Shown: positions 53,786 through 62,629 of the stretch, piece after piece
Layout of the letters: each line of letters starts with the position of its first letter
How positions within the stretch are numbered: position 1 is the first letter of the stretch
NCBI GenBank assembly: GCA_002340985.1
Contig: DDNC01000021.1
Span: 13,309 to 77,308, forward strand
Reading direction: 5' to 3'
Length of the DNA stretch: 64,000 bases
From: Firmicutes bacterium UBA2530
Lineage (GTDB): Bacteria; Bacillota; Clostridia; Tissierellales; Sedimentibacteraceae
Translations under genes and position numbers: made by a program
The notes under the pieces: generated by a model
Told to the model about the DNA's origin: nothing
Databases searched by the model: none
What the model saw: the letters and a program-made list of their open reading frames with translations, nothing else

Positions 53786-53855
53786 TCTCATTCTAAGATT
53801 AATAGAAAGTTTAGTTAAAAATTTTATAACTATTTTTATTTCAAAGCAAATATGT

Positions 53856-53887
53856 AACAAAAAAACCTCACTTGAGGTTTTTTTGTT
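53856..53887. terminator. Bidirectional terminator between convergent genes
   Basis: A-rich then CCTCA (53866-53870), two bases, then TGAGG (53873-53877) and T-rich. With flanking A7 and T7 arms it can end transcription from both sides, serving the TOPRIM gene and the antiporter gene. Confidence 0.8.
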
Positions 53888-53952
53888 TGCAACATTATAC
53901 TTTATCTATATTTTACCTATATTACAAATTTAACTTAATTTTCTATATTTCG

Positions 53953-55431
53953 CTATGCTGAAATTTCATTTTTTGGCGTTTTCTTCAGACGCATATTTGA
54001 TTCTGAAGGTAAACCGAATAATGGTATGAATCTGTCCAAACCTGTAAGTGTCAGCAGTAGGATTGAAACAACAGCTATTATAGCCATGAAATTGTATTTT
54101 ATAAGATCAAAAGGAGCGAAAGTATGCAATGGATAGACTGCATTTGCTATTCCTACATAAAATCCGATGTAAACATGCCACGGGATGAGCTGAGAGCCGA
54201 AAACGCCTAAGGCATCCGAAAATGTAGCATTTCTCAGTTTCAGCTTATACATATCCTCTTCGCTTGCTTCAACATTTTCATCGGTTAAATCTTTGATTAT
54301 AGGACCTATTGTAACTATTTGAGCCATTTCATCCGCTAAGGCGGCATTTCCTATTAAAGACAGAACTCCGTTTGCAAACATTAATTGTCTTACATTTTTT
54401 GAAGTTCTGGCAATAAAATCTGATAGTGGCTTAAAGGCATGCATTTTAGACATAATGCCCCCAAAGGCACCTACCCACATCATCATGACAATAACCCAGG
54501 AGCCTGCGTCTGCAAAGCCTGTCATTACGTAATCCAGAAATTGATTAACAGATGTAATCGTTCCTGCAAACAGACCAAATATTAATGAGGATATCAATCC
54601 TACTCCCAGACATGCCAGGGTTGGTACGCCTTTAATTGCGGTAATCAATACTAATATCAAAGGAATAACCATAAACATGGGTACTCCTGTTTTTACTTGA
54701 TTTAACAATTCAACTGCAGATGGTCTTTCTGCAGATAAAGCTTCATAAACTTCATTTGGAATTTGATTGATTGCATCAGCGGCATTGCCCACTTCTCCAG
54801 GCAAGCCAAGACTGATTAATAAAAAGCAAACAGCAGCAAGCATCAAGCAAATAAGAGACCATGGTCCTTGACTCCTGATTCTGTCTACTACCTGTACGCC
54901 TTGTATACCGGAGCTTACAACAGTAGTATCAGAAATTAAACCAATGTTATCTCCGAAGCAAGCTCCACCTGCTATGGCGCAAATCGTTATAACGGGGTTT
55001 CCTGCAACAATATGGTTCAACCATAAAAAAATCGGTGCACAGGCCGCAAATGTACCCCATGAAGTGCCTGTAGCAATGGATAGAATGGAGGCTACTATAA
55101 AAGAAGTAACTGCAACTGTTTTTGCAGTCAGTCCAAGTCCTAATGCCAAATTAATTATAGCGGCGCCTACACCTGTTGCCATAAATGCTTCTGCCATGGC
55201 ATAAGCTAACATTAAAATAAAAAATACCAATTGCATTTCTTTTACATTGTTTACTGCAGAATCAACTAAATCACTAAACTTGATTTTTTCAGTAACAGCA
55301 GCAATAATGGCTGCATAAACAACAGATATCGGTGCAATCTGCAAGATATCAAGGCCCAATGTTCCTAAGTTACTTGCTATCATTAATCCGGCCATCAGGA
55401 ATACCGGTGATAGTTTTAATAGCGCAATCAT
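53953..55431 (-). CDS. Na+/H+ antiporter of the NhaC family
   Basis: 492 residues with about 12 predicted membrane segments. NhaC-family segments include IATGTSWGTFAACAPIFL, AIAGGACFGDNIGLISDTTV, and VMMMWVGAFGGIM. Such carriers exchange Na+ for H+, or in relatives a sodium-linked amino acid or organic acid pair. Start at 55431 with GAGGTAGG upstream on the minus strand. An 18-base palindrome in its promoter region suggests repressor control. Confidence 0.88.
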   Translation of the reverse strand: MIALLKLSPVFLMAGLMIASNLGTLGLDILQIAPISVVYAAIIAAVTEKIKFSDLVDSAVNNVKEMQLVFFILMLAYAMAEAFMATGVGAAIINLALGLGLTAKTVAVTSFIVASILSIATGTSWGTFAACAPIFLWLNHIVAGNPVITICAIAGGACFGDNIGLISDTTVVSSGIQGVQVVDRIRSQGPWSLICLMLAAVCFLLISLGLPGEVGNAADAINQIPNEVYEALSAERPSAVELLNQVKTGVPMFMVIPLILVLITAIKGVPTLACLGVGLISSLIFGLFAGTITSVNQFLDYVMTGFADAGSWVIVMMMWVGAFGGIMSKMHAFKPLSDFIARTSKNVRQLMFANGVLSLIGNAALADEMAQIVTIGPIIKDLTDENVEASEEDMYKLKLRNATFSDALGVFGSQLIPWHVYIGFYVGIANAVYPLHTFAPFDLIKYNFMAIIAVVSILLLTLTGLDRFIPLFGLPSESNMRLKKTPKNEISA

Positions 55432-55472
55432 ATAATACCTACCTCTTAAATTTTGTATAAAGTATAATGTCC

Positions 55473-55490
55473 GTTAGTTAAATAACTAAC
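55473..55490. promoter_or_regulatory. 18-base palindrome upstream of the antiporter gene
   Basis: GTTAGTTA-AA-TAACTAAC is perfectly symmetrical. On the minus strand it lies just upstream of a TATACT-like -10 element, about 45-60 bases before the start codon. It has the size of a TetR-family operator. Confidence 0.5.
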
Positions 55491-55691
55491 AATCATAATA
55501 TAACATATATGATCTGAAAATTCAAGATTAGAATTTTTGTGTGGAGGTCTGAATATTCTTATGGGTAGATTATTATGCGCTTATAAAAATTATGGGCTGT
55601 CGTCAGGTGGTCGCATTAGATGAAGTAATCCTATTAAATTCTTCACTTTAGTCAGTTTTTAACATATATTAATTTAGCATATTAAAAAGGG
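55491..55691. other. Gap without recognisable features
   Basis: About 200 bases between the antiporter and a small divergent gene. No promoter with good spacing and no structured RNA was seen. Confidence 0.3.
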
Positions 55692-55700
55692 ATGTTGTTT

Positions 55701-56000
55701 ATGGAAAGCAAAGGTATGAACTTTGATGATATAATAAAAAAATTAAGCGCTGAAGATGCCGATTGTTGTGACAAGGCGGACAATATTACCTATAATACAT
55801 ATAGAACAATAGTATCACACATTATTTCATTACCGCCGAAGCAATATACACTTCTGTCTTCGGTGATAGGTATTTTATTAATAGATGACCTTGATATAAA
55901 AGAGCAATTTATACTTGGAAAGTTTATTAATAATATTGGGCAGACAATTATAACAGCAGCCGCTCAGGAAGAATTGAGCATTAAATTGAAGAAAGGTTAG
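55701..56000 (+). CDS. Small helical protein of unknown function
   Basis: 99 residues from ATG 55701, with AAAAGGG nine bases upstream (ATG 55692 sits too close to it). Acidic N-terminus with two adjacent cysteines in DADCCDKAD. The C-terminal two thirds are alpha-helical and moderately hydrophobic (SSVIGILLIDDLDIKEQF). It resembles small, unnamed Firmicutes proteins, but no family can be named. Stand-alone gene. Confidence 0.55.
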   Translation: MESKGMNFDDIIKKLSAEDADCCDKADNITYNTYRTIVSHIISLPPKQYTLLSSVIGILLIDDLDIKEQFILGKFINNIGQTIITAAAQEELSIKLKKG

Positions 56001-56164
56001 ATTTGATTGAGTAATACCATTGGGCAGCAGGCATACTACATATTTTCAGGCTAATGGCTCTTTTGTTTGAATGCAATTAAGATATGTATTTTCTGATAAA
56101 TCCGTAAAAATGCAGCGCGGTGTTTATTTTAATGAAATTCGTTACGTTATCCTTCAAAATGCGG
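56001..56164. other. Gap without recognisable features
   Basis: AT-rich spacer before the MATE promoter; no gene or hairpin of note. Confidence 0.3.
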
Positions 56165-56194
56165 TTGACTTGTAAAAGCAAACGGGATTATAAT
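56165..56194 (+). promoter_or_regulatory. Predicted sigma-A promoter of the MATE gene
   Basis: TTGACT at 56165-56170 and TATAAT at 56189-56194, spacer 18, about 130 bases before the chosen start codon. Confidence 0.5.
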
Positions 56195-56327
56195 AAGATT
56201 AAATAAATTGAAACAAAATAGAAAGTGATTTGAAAATAGTATAATGAAATCGATAAATCCATTCTGAATGTTTGAAGAGGGATTTTTTTATGTTTTAAGG
56301 GCTATTGAAGTAAAGGCAGGTATGAAA

Positions 56328-57710
56328 ATGGAAAAGATATCAAATAAAGATTATTTATTTACGGATAAGAATTTGCTGCGGCTGTTATTTCCGCTTATGG
56401 TTGAACAGCTTCTTGCTGTGGCTGTAGGAATGGCCGATTCACTGATGGTTGCAAGCGTAGGAGAAAGTGCGGTTTCAGCAGTATCTCTCGTTGACTCTAT
56501 AAATATACTTTTAATAAATATTTTCGCGGCTCTGGCTACAGGGGGAGCGGTTGTGGCAGGTCAATATATAGGAAAGAGTCGCAGTGATAAAGCATGTGAA
56601 GCCGGGGAACAGCTGATTGTATTTGTGACGTTGATATCATTGGTTGTGATGACAATTATGTATTTTGGGAGAGGATTCATATTAAATGTGCTGTTTGGTG
56701 GTATTGAACCGGATGTTGCATCCTATTCCAACACATACATGCTCATAGTGTTCGCCAGCATTCCTTTTATTGCTATTTATAACTGTGGTGCTGCGCTTTT
56801 CAGGTCTATGGGTAATTCAAGGGTAACAATGATGACTTCACTTATAATGAACGGAATAAATGTAGCGGGAAATGCATTGCTGGTATACGGATTCCGCATG
56901 GGAGTTGCGGGAGTGGCCATTCCGACGCTTGTTTCAAGAGCGGTGGCTGCCGTCATAATTATTTCCTTGCTAAGAAATCAAGAACTTATAATACGCATCA
57001 GCCGCCCGTTCAGATACAAGTACAATAAAGACATGGTTAAAAATATATTGAGTATAGGTATTCCAAACGGCGTTGAAAACAGTATGTTTCAGCTGGGGAA
57101 GATTCTGCTGCTGAGTGTAGTGGCAGGATTCGGAACGGCTTCCATAACGGCAAATGCAATAGGCAATACAGTTTCTGCATTCGGTATACTTCCGGGAGCT
57201 GCAATAGGACTGGGGTTGATAACCGTAGTCAGCCAGTGTGTAGGTGCGGGTGATTATCAGCAGGTAAGGTATTATACAAAGAAATTATTAATGTATGCAT
57301 ATATTTCAATGATTGTATTGAATGTGGGAATAGTATTTGCCACACCGGCTATAGTGAAAATATTTAACTTATCAAAAGAAACCGCAGCTATGGCAAGCAA
57401 GGTTATAATATTTCACAGCATATGCGCATGCTTTATATGGCCGTTGTCATTTACCCTTCCGAATACTTTGAGAGCATCTAATGATGCCCGATATACAATG
57501 ATTGTGGGAGTATGCTCCATGTGGACCATGAGAATAGGTTTCGGGCTTTTATTATCCAAGTATGCCGGGTTTGGAATGTTCGGCGTATGGGTTGCAATGG
57601 TTATAGATTGGGTTATCAGGACATTTTTCTTTATGGCTCGGTACACCGGCCATAAATGGGAAAGCGGTCATAGCGAGCTTAAAGCATTGAAAGATGAGTG
57701 TAAGGCATAA
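56328..57710 (+). CDS. MATE-family multidrug/sodium antiporter
   Basis: About 460 residues and 12 predicted membrane helices in two similar halves. LRLLFPLMVEQLLAVAVGMADSLMVASVGESAVSAVSL opens as in NorM/MepA relatives. NSRVTMMTSLIMNGINVAGN and LPGAAIGLGLITVVSQCVGAG are further family segments. ATG 56328 follows AAAGGCAGG; an upstream frame to 56268 lacks a good site. It exports cationic compounds in exchange for ions. The neighbouring TetR regulator gene is convergent. Confidence 0.9.
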   Translation: MEKISNKDYLFTDKNLLRLLFPLMVEQLLAVAVGMADSLMVASVGESAVSAVSLVDSINILLINIFAALATGGAVVAGQYIGKSRSDKACEAGEQLIVFVTLISLVVMTIMYFGRGFILNVLFGGIEPDVASYSNTYMLIVFASIPFIAIYNCGAALFRSMGNSRVTMMTSLIMNGINVAGNALLVYGFRMGVAGVAIPTLVSRAVAAVIIISLLRNQELIIRISRPFRYKYNKDMVKNILSIGIPNGVENSMFQLGKILLLSVVAGFGTASITANAIGNTVSAFGILPGAAIGLGLITVVSQCVGAGDYQQVRYYTKKLLMYAYISMIVLNVGIVFATPAIVKIFNLSKETAAMASKVIIFHSICACFIWPLSFTLPNTLRASNDARYTMIVGVCSMWTMRIGFGLLLSKYAGFGMFGVWVAMVIDWVIRTFFFMARYTGHKWESGHSELKALKDECKA

Positions 57711-57739
57711 AGACAACAATCATCGGCACAGATAAAAAA

Positions 57740-58306
57740 TTACAAGGGCCTGATTAACAGGTCCAGGTATTTTTCTGCTCTCTGGTGTAAATCAAAATCG
57801 CCGTTATGCAGACACCAGTGAAATATCAGCCCCCTCATAGCCTGATAAAGGTATTCGTTGACTTCATCAACTTTCATATCTACGGTTAACTCTTCATTTT
57901 TAAAACCTTCCTCAATAATAGGGTCCAGAAGAGTCTGCATAGCTCTTCCTTCCTTAATAAACAAGGTATTATTGTTGTTATATAATATTTTTATAAAATC
58001 ATAAGGATGGTCCATGACGAAGTCTATGTAAAAAAGCATGTAATTCTTAATTTTTTCCTTAATTGTGTCGCCTTTAATTCCGTTTTTAATAAACTTATTG
58101 AAAATCTCATCTGCAATTAAAAATCGCTGATACAAGATATCATTTTTAGATTTATAATAATTATAAAATAGTCCCACGGATATATTTGCGGATTTTGCAA
58201 TATCCTGTATGGTTACATTGTCAAAGCCTTTGCTTTTAAAAAGATTAATACTTGTTTCATAAATTTTTTCCTTTGTTCTTTGTGCCTGTAAAGCTCTACT
58301 CTTCAC
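57740..58306 (-). CDS. TetR/AcrR-family transcriptional repressor
   Basis: 188 residues, GTG start at 58306 with GGAGG ten bases upstream. N-terminal helix-turn-helix TIQDIAKSANISVGLFYNYYKSK is a textbook TetR motif. The ligand domain is unassigned. It is divergent from a flavin reductase gene, and the shared 188-base spacer has a palindromic operator right at that gene's -10 box, so the reductase is the best target. Confidence 0.92.
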   Translation of the reverse strand: MKSRALQAQRTKEKIYETSINLFKSKGFDNVTIQDIAKSANISVGLFYNYYKSKNDILYQRFLIADEIFNKFIKNGIKGDTIKEKIKNYMLFYIDFVMDHPYDFIKILYNNNNTLFIKEGRAMQTLLDPIIEEGFKNEELTVDMKVDEVNEYLYQAMRGLIFHWCLHNGDFDLHQRAEKYLDLLIRPL

Positions 58307-58415
58307 CTCTGCATATCCTCCGAATTAATACTCTTAGTTTACTGTTAAATTTTATTATACATAATTAAATGGTACTTTGAAAGTAAATAAATATAAAATT
58401 TTTAAAAAATAATGC

Positions 58416-58444
58416 TTGATATTTAACAAACAATCAAATATAAT
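58416..58444 (+). promoter_or_regulatory. Predicted sigma-A promoter of the flavin reductase gene
   Basis: TTGATA at 58416-58421 and TATAAT at 58439-58444 have an ideal 17-base spacer. The start codon is 50 bases downstream. Confidence 0.7.
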
Positions 58445-58469
58445 GAATGCATTCAATGAATACACTCAT
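58444..58469. promoter_or_regulatory. Probable TetR operator at the -10 box
   Basis: TGAATGCATTCA (58444-58455) is a perfect palindrome that overlaps the last base of the -10 box. An imperfect second copy, ATGAATACACTCAT, follows immediately. This is ideal for repression by the divergently encoded TetR protein. Confidence 0.6.
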
Positions 58470-58494
58470 TAAAAAGTAAAATTTGGAGGAGAGA

Positions 58495-60432
58495 ATGAAG
58501 TCGAAAAAAGTAATTAGTTTTATTTTAGCGTTGGCTATGATTTTAAGCTTGGCTGCATGCGGTTCAAACACCGGTGAAAAACCTGCAGGAGAATCGAAAG
58601 ATAATGCGATTTTCACAGCAGGAACATATGAAGGAGAAGCTGAAGGCTTCCATGGAACAATTAAAGCAACAGTTACGGTTACTGAAACAGAAATAACCGA
58701 TATAGCTGTAGTGCATACTGAAACAGCAGGTCTAGGTGATAAGGCGGTTGAAAAAATAGTGCTGGAAATTAAAGAAAACACGTCGCTTAATGTCCCTATG
58801 GTTTCAGGAGCGACATATTCAAGCAAAGGTATAATGGCAGCTGTAGAAGCGGCATTGGAAAAAGCCGGAGCAGATATTGCAGCTTTGAAGAGCAAAGAAA
58901 TTGCAGGAAGCAATGAAAAAGCAGAGGATATTGAGAAAACAGCAGATGTAATAATAATAGGAGCCGGTGGAGCAGGTCTTGCAGCAGCGGTGTCTGCTCA
59001 TCAAAACGGAGCATCTGTTATTGTTATAGAAAAACAGCCTCAGGTTGGAGGAAATACAATTATTTCGGGTTCGGCATACAATTCCGCAGACCCTGACAGA
59101 CAATCGACTTTGCAGATGACAGAACTTGAAAAGAAGACTGTGGAAGGAATATTGGCGGAAGAACAAACGGATCCGATGGTTAAAGAATGGCAGAATACAC
59201 TTAAGAAGGAATGGGATGAATATTTAGCCTCAGGAAAAACAACATTATTTGATTCTCCTACACTCCATAAGCTGCAAACATACAATGGAGGAGATAAAGT
59301 GGCAGAACCTGCCCTAATAGACACATTTGCGGAAAATACTCTTCCTGCTATCAAATGGCTTGAAGGTCTCGGAATGGAGTTCAAGAATGAAGTTTTTACA
59401 GTTCTCGGCGCACTTTGGAACAGATCACATAAGCCAGTCAAACCGCTGGGAACAGGGTATATTGAAACATACATGAGCTATATTGAAGAAAACAAAAGCG
59501 ACATTGAAATAATGCTTGATACTAAAGCTGACAGCTTTATCATAGAGGATGGAGCTGTCAAGGGTGTCAACGCCGAAAGGAATGGCGCAAAGGTTGTACT
59601 TCATGCAAAAAATGGGGTTGTTCTTGCAACCGGAGGCTTTGGAGCTAATGTAGAAATGCGCGAGCAATACAACAAATCATGGCCTTCACTCAAGTCAGCT
59701 CTGACTACAAACCATACGGGAGCTACGGGCGACGGTATTGTAATGGCTCAGGAAATTAATGCCTCACTTGTTGGAATGGAATATATACAGCTTCTTCCCA
59801 TGGGAGATCCTAAAACGGGAAGCCTAAGCGGAAATATTGAGCAAGGAGTTCAAAACCGTATATTCGTTAATAAGGAAGGAAACAGATTTGTTGACGAAGG
59901 AGCAAGAAGAGACGTCATGACTAAGGCTCTTATGGACCAAAAAGACGCTTACATGTGGGTTATAGTTGACCAGCATTCATACCCTTCCGGTGATACTAAA
60001 AACAATTTCAATGAAACTATTGATGATTTAGTTGCGGCAGGAAGAGCGTTCAAGGGCGAAACTCTTGAAGAATTGGCAGCTCAGATAGGTGTTGACCCTG
60101 CAAACCTTGTAAGTGCTGTTGATACATTCAACAAAGCAGTGGACGGAACTGTTGCTGACGAGTTTGGCAGGACATTGTTTGCCGATAAGATTGATACAGC
60201 ACCATACTATGCGGGAGCACGTGTACCTACGGTTCACCATACAATGGGTGGGGTGGAAATAAACGAATTTGCGCAGGCTGTAGGTGCTGACGGACAATTA
60301 ATCAAAGGCCTTTATGCAGCAGGTGAAGTAACAGGCGGAATTCACGGAAGCAACAGACTTGGCGGAAATGCATTGGCAGACATTGCTGTATTTGGAAGAA
60401 TAGCAGGAAAAAGTGCTGCTTTAGCAAAATAA
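58495..60432 (+). CDS. FMN/FAD-dependent fumarate (or urocanate) reductase-like lipoprotein
   Basis: 645 residues from ATG 58495 (GGAGGAGAG upstream). Signal segment ending in SLAAC with lipidated Cys22. An FMN-binding domain (about 40-125) has the covalent-flavin site SGATYSS. The FAD domain starts with VIIIGAGGAGLAAAVSAHQNG and contains GTGYIETY, GVVLATGGFGANVEM, VHHTMGGVEIN, and AAGEVTGGIHGSNRLGGNAL. Members reduce fumarate, urocanate or other alpha-beta-unsaturated acids as electron acceptors outside the membrane. Lack of a cytochrome domain means electrons come via FMN. Its substrate is unknown. Confidence 0.92.
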   Translation: MKSKKVISFILALAMILSLAACGSNTGEKPAGESKDNAIFTAGTYEGEAEGFHGTIKATVTVTETEITDIAVVHTETAGLGDKAVEKIVLEIKENTSLNVPMVSGATYSSKGIMAAVEAALEKAGADIAALKSKEIAGSNEKAEDIEKTADVIIIGAGGAGLAAAVSAHQNGASVIVIEKQPQVGGNTIISGSAYNSADPDRQSTLQMTELEKKTVEGILAEEQTDPMVKEWQNTLKKEWDEYLASGKTTLFDSPTLHKLQTYNGGDKVAEPALIDTFAENTLPAIKWLEGLGMEFKNEVFTVLGALWNRSHKPVKPLGTGYIETYMSYIEENKSDIEIMLDTKADSFIIEDGAVKGVNAERNGAKVVLHAKNGVVLATGGFGANVEMREQYNKSWPSLKSALTTNHTGATGDGIVMAQEINASLVGMEYIQLLPMGDPKTGSLSGNIEQGVQNRIFVNKEGNRFVDEGARRDVMTKALMDQKDAYMWVIVDQHSYPSGDTKNNFNETIDDLVAAGRAFKGETLEELAAQIGVDPANLVSAVDTFNKAVDGTVADEFGRTLFADKIDTAPYYAGARVPTVHHTMGGVEINEFAQAVGADGQLIKGLYAAGEVTGGIHGSNRLGGNALADIAVFGRIAGKSAALAK

Positions 60433-60460
60433 AAAGAGACTTTCCGAAAATAGTTCAATG

Positions 60461-60498
60461 AAAAAATCAGTACTCTTATAGGAGGGTACTGATTTTTT
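60461..60498 (+). terminator. Rho-independent terminator after the flavin reductase gene
   Basis: AAAAAATCAGTAC (60461-60473) pairs with GTACTGATTTTTT (60486-60498) across a 12-base loop and ends in T6. Strong. Confidence 0.85.
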
Positions 60499-60537
60499 AA
60501 ACCGTCTTTCCTCCGTTATAATTATTCGGTATTAACT

Positions 60538-60567
60538 ATTGTACAATTTAAGTATATATGAGATAAT
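60538..60567 (+). promoter_or_regulatory. Predicted promoter with a palindrome for the FCD-type regulator
   Basis: TTGTAC (60539-60544) and GATAAT (60562-60567) have a 17-base spacer. The -35 box sits inside ATTGTACAAT (60538-60547), a perfect palindrome close to the TnGTnnnACnA-type sites of FadR/GntR regulators, so autoregulation is plausible. Confidence 0.5.
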
Positions 60568-60601
60568 ATGGGAAGAAAAATATATTGTATGGAGAGATAG
60601 C

Positions 60602-61342
60602 ATGAGGCAAATCCTCGATTATATAGAAATAGAAATATTGAAAATTGTTAAAGAGTCAAACAAGCCTATCGGTACCTGGGCTATTGGAAATAAACTGAAT
60701 GAAAAAAAAATAGATGTGAGTATTGCAACGGTGGGAAGGATATTATCCAAGCTGGAAAACAGTGATTATTTGGAGAAATATAAGAATGAAGGCAGGATAA
60801 TAACCCCCGAGGGTGTATTGGCGATAAAAAAGGCGGAAACTATAGATATAATCAATTTTCATCAGGAAAAAATAGATGAAATTATTTCTACTGAAATACT
60901 TGAGAATTTCTTGATGGTAATTCAGGCAAGGAAGGCTATTGAAAAGGAAACATGTAAATTAGCTGCGAGAATGATTTCAGAAGACGATATAATGAAGCTT
61001 AAAGAAATTATTGACAGACAGAATGAAAAATTGAAAAACGGTGAAAGCATAGCCGAGGAAGATTTGGAATTTCACCGTACCATAGCAAGCGCATCCGGAA
61101 ATGCAATATTGGAATCAATGTATAATATAATAGCTACTTTTAAACAGCAGTCAACACTTTTTGAGTATATGAGAAGCCGGATCAAGTCACCTTATTCGAA
61201 GGCTCATATGAATATATATAATGCGATTAAAAACAGGGACGAAAATGAAGCGGAAAGATTGATGGCTGAGCATATGGATAATCTGACGGAGGATGTTTTG
61301 ACTTATTGGAACAAATTCAGCAATGGGGAAATGCATCCTTAA
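60602..61342 (+). CDS. Transcriptional regulator with winged-helix and FCD ligand domain
   Basis: About 246 residues from ATG 60602; GGAGAGAT precedes it and the promoter lies upstream. The N-terminal helix-turn-helix (NEKKIDVSIATVGRILSKLE) is more like the NrpR/winged-helix type than classic GntR. The C-terminal half is FCD-like: ARKAIEKETCKLAARM, EEDLEFHRTIASASGN, and the late histidines in SKAHMNIYNAI and MAEHMDNL, which bind metal in this family. Ligands of FCD domains are small carboxylates. An operator-like palindrome in the downstream asd promoter makes asd a likely target. Confidence 0.82.
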   Translation: MRQILDYIEIEILKIVKESNKPIGTWAIGNKLNEKKIDVSIATVGRILSKLENSDYLEKYKNEGRIITPEGVLAIKKAETIDIINFHQEKIDEIISTEILENFLMVIQARKAIEKETCKLAARMISEDDIMKLKEIIDRQNEKLKNGESIAEEDLEFHRTIASASGNAILESMYNIIATFKQQSTLFEYMRSRIKSPYSKAHMNIYNAIKNRDENEAERLMAEHMDNLTEDVLTYWNKFSNGEMHP

Positions 61343-61372
61343 TATCAAATTTTATCTGAGTTAAAAAGCACG

Positions 61373-61412
61373 AAGGGGAAATTTAAATGGGATTTCAAAT
61401 TTCTCCTTTTTT
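61373..61412 (+). terminator. Rho-independent terminator after the FCD regulator
   Basis: AAGGGGAAATTT (61373-61384) pairs with AAATTTCTCCTT (61397-61408) with one G-T wobble, then T6. Confidence 0.8.
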
Positions 61413-61475
61413 AGTTGTCAAAAAATTGGAAAATACAGCCGCAGAAAAAAATATAAAACTCAACAATAATATATG

Positions 61476-61505
61476 TTGACAATTATTAAAGAGGTGTATT
61501 ATAAT
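61476..61505 (+). promoter_or_regulatory. Predicted sigma-A promoter of the asd operon
   Basis: Consensus TTGACA (61476-61481) and TATAAT (61500-61505), spacer 18. No lysine riboswitch was seen between it and the start codon at 61604. Confidence 0.65.
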
Positions 61506-61515
61506 GCTTTTAACA

Positions 61516-61533
61516 ACTCATCACATGATGAGT
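61516..61533. promoter_or_regulatory. 18-base palindromic operator in the asd leader
   Basis: ACTCATCA-CA-TGATGAGT is perfectly symmetrical and centred about 20 bases after the -10 box, covering the expected start of transcription. A bound repressor would block initiation. The FCD-type regulator encoded next door is the obvious candidate. Confidence 0.6.
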
Positions 61534-61603
61534 AGGTCGATAAAATATCTGCCATTGCTAAAGAATGCAGGTGTAATGCAAATAGTTAAACAGGAGGAGT
61601 AAG

Positions 61604-62614
61604 ATGAAAAAATATAATGTTGCTGTTGTTGGAGCAATGGGAGCAGTAGGGCAAGAGATGCTCAGGACGCTTGAAAAACGTTCGTTTCCTGTAAAGGAGT
61701 TAATACCCTTGGATGTTTTGACGAATGTATCAAAGGAAATTTTATTTAACGGGAAAACGTTAGCGATTAAGGAGGCAAGGGCAGGTGCCTTCAAGGATGT
61801 TGATATTGCCTTGTTTTCAGCGGGAGAGGATGCAAGCCGTGAACTTGCTCCGATTGCAGTATCAGAAGGATGCAGGGTTATAGACAATTCCAGTACATGG
61901 CGCATGGATGAAAATGTTCCTCTGGTAGTGCCGGAGGTTAATCCGGAGGCTCTGCGCGGCAATAACGGGATTATAGCAAATCCAAATTGTACAACAATTC
62001 AAATGCTTGTAGCGTTGAAGCCTATTCATGATTTGTATACTATCAAGCGCATTGTTGTATCTACATATCAGGCGGTTTCAGGCAGCGGGCAAAAGGCAAT
62101 TAATGAGCTGGAAAACCAGGCATCTCAATATGCAAGAGGTGAAGAAATTACCTATGAGGTATACCCTCATCAAATTCTTTTCAATGCTATTCCGCATATT
62201 GATACTTTCATGGAAAACGGTTACTCAAAAGAAGAAATGAAAATGATTAATGAAACACATAAAATTTTGGACCCGACAATAAAGGTTTCTCCTACCGCAG
62301 TACGTATTGCCGTATTCCGTGGCCACAGCGAATCTATCAATATTGAAACTGAAAAGCCAATCAATATTGCCGAGGTCAGAGAGGTATTGAGAACATCCGA
62401 AGGAATCACAGTCGTAGATGATCTGGGGCAGAAATTATATCCCATGGCTATTAATTGCAAGGATAAATATGATGTATTTGTGGGCAGGATTCGTTTGGAT
62501 AAATCCGTGGAAAACGGATTGAACCTGTGGGTTGTTGCGGATAACCTGCTCAAGGGAGCAGCGTTAAATGCTGTGCAGATTGCCGAAAAAATGGTTGAAA
62601 TGAATCTGGTGTAG
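61604..62614 (+). CDS. asd: Aspartate-semialdehyde dehydrogenase
   Basis: Reduces aspartyl phosphate to aspartate semialdehyde, the branch point to lysine, threonine and methionine. 336 residues. GAMGAVGQEML is the NADP motif, followed by SSTWRMDENVPLVVPEVN and the catalytic cysteine in ANPNCTTIQ. QAVSGSGQKA and RIAVFRGHSES carry further active-site residues. Strong CAGGAGGAG ribosome site. It is followed after 15 bases by aspartokinase, which makes its substrate. Confidence 0.95.
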   Translation: MKKYNVAVVGAMGAVGQEMLRTLEKRSFPVKELIPLDVLTNVSKEILFNGKTLAIKEARAGAFKDVDIALFSAGEDASRELAPIAVSEGCRVIDNSSTWRMDENVPLVVPEVNPEALRGNNGIIANPNCTTIQMLVALKPIHDLYTIKRIVVSTYQAVSGSGQKAINELENQASQYARGEEITYEVYPHQILFNAIPHIDTFMENGYSKEEMKMINETHKILDPTIKVSPTAVRIAVFRGHSESINIETEKPINIAEVREVLRTSEGITVVDDLGQKLYPMAINCKDKYDVFVGRIRLDKSVENGLNLWVVADNLLKGAALNAVQIAEKMVEMNLV

Positions 62615-62629
62615 CTAAGGGTGGCTTAT

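Noticed and set aside
61506..61603. Lysine riboswitch ahead of asd
   Set aside because: Only about 100 bases are available and no riboswitch core or terminator hairpin is visible; a palindromic operator explains the region better.
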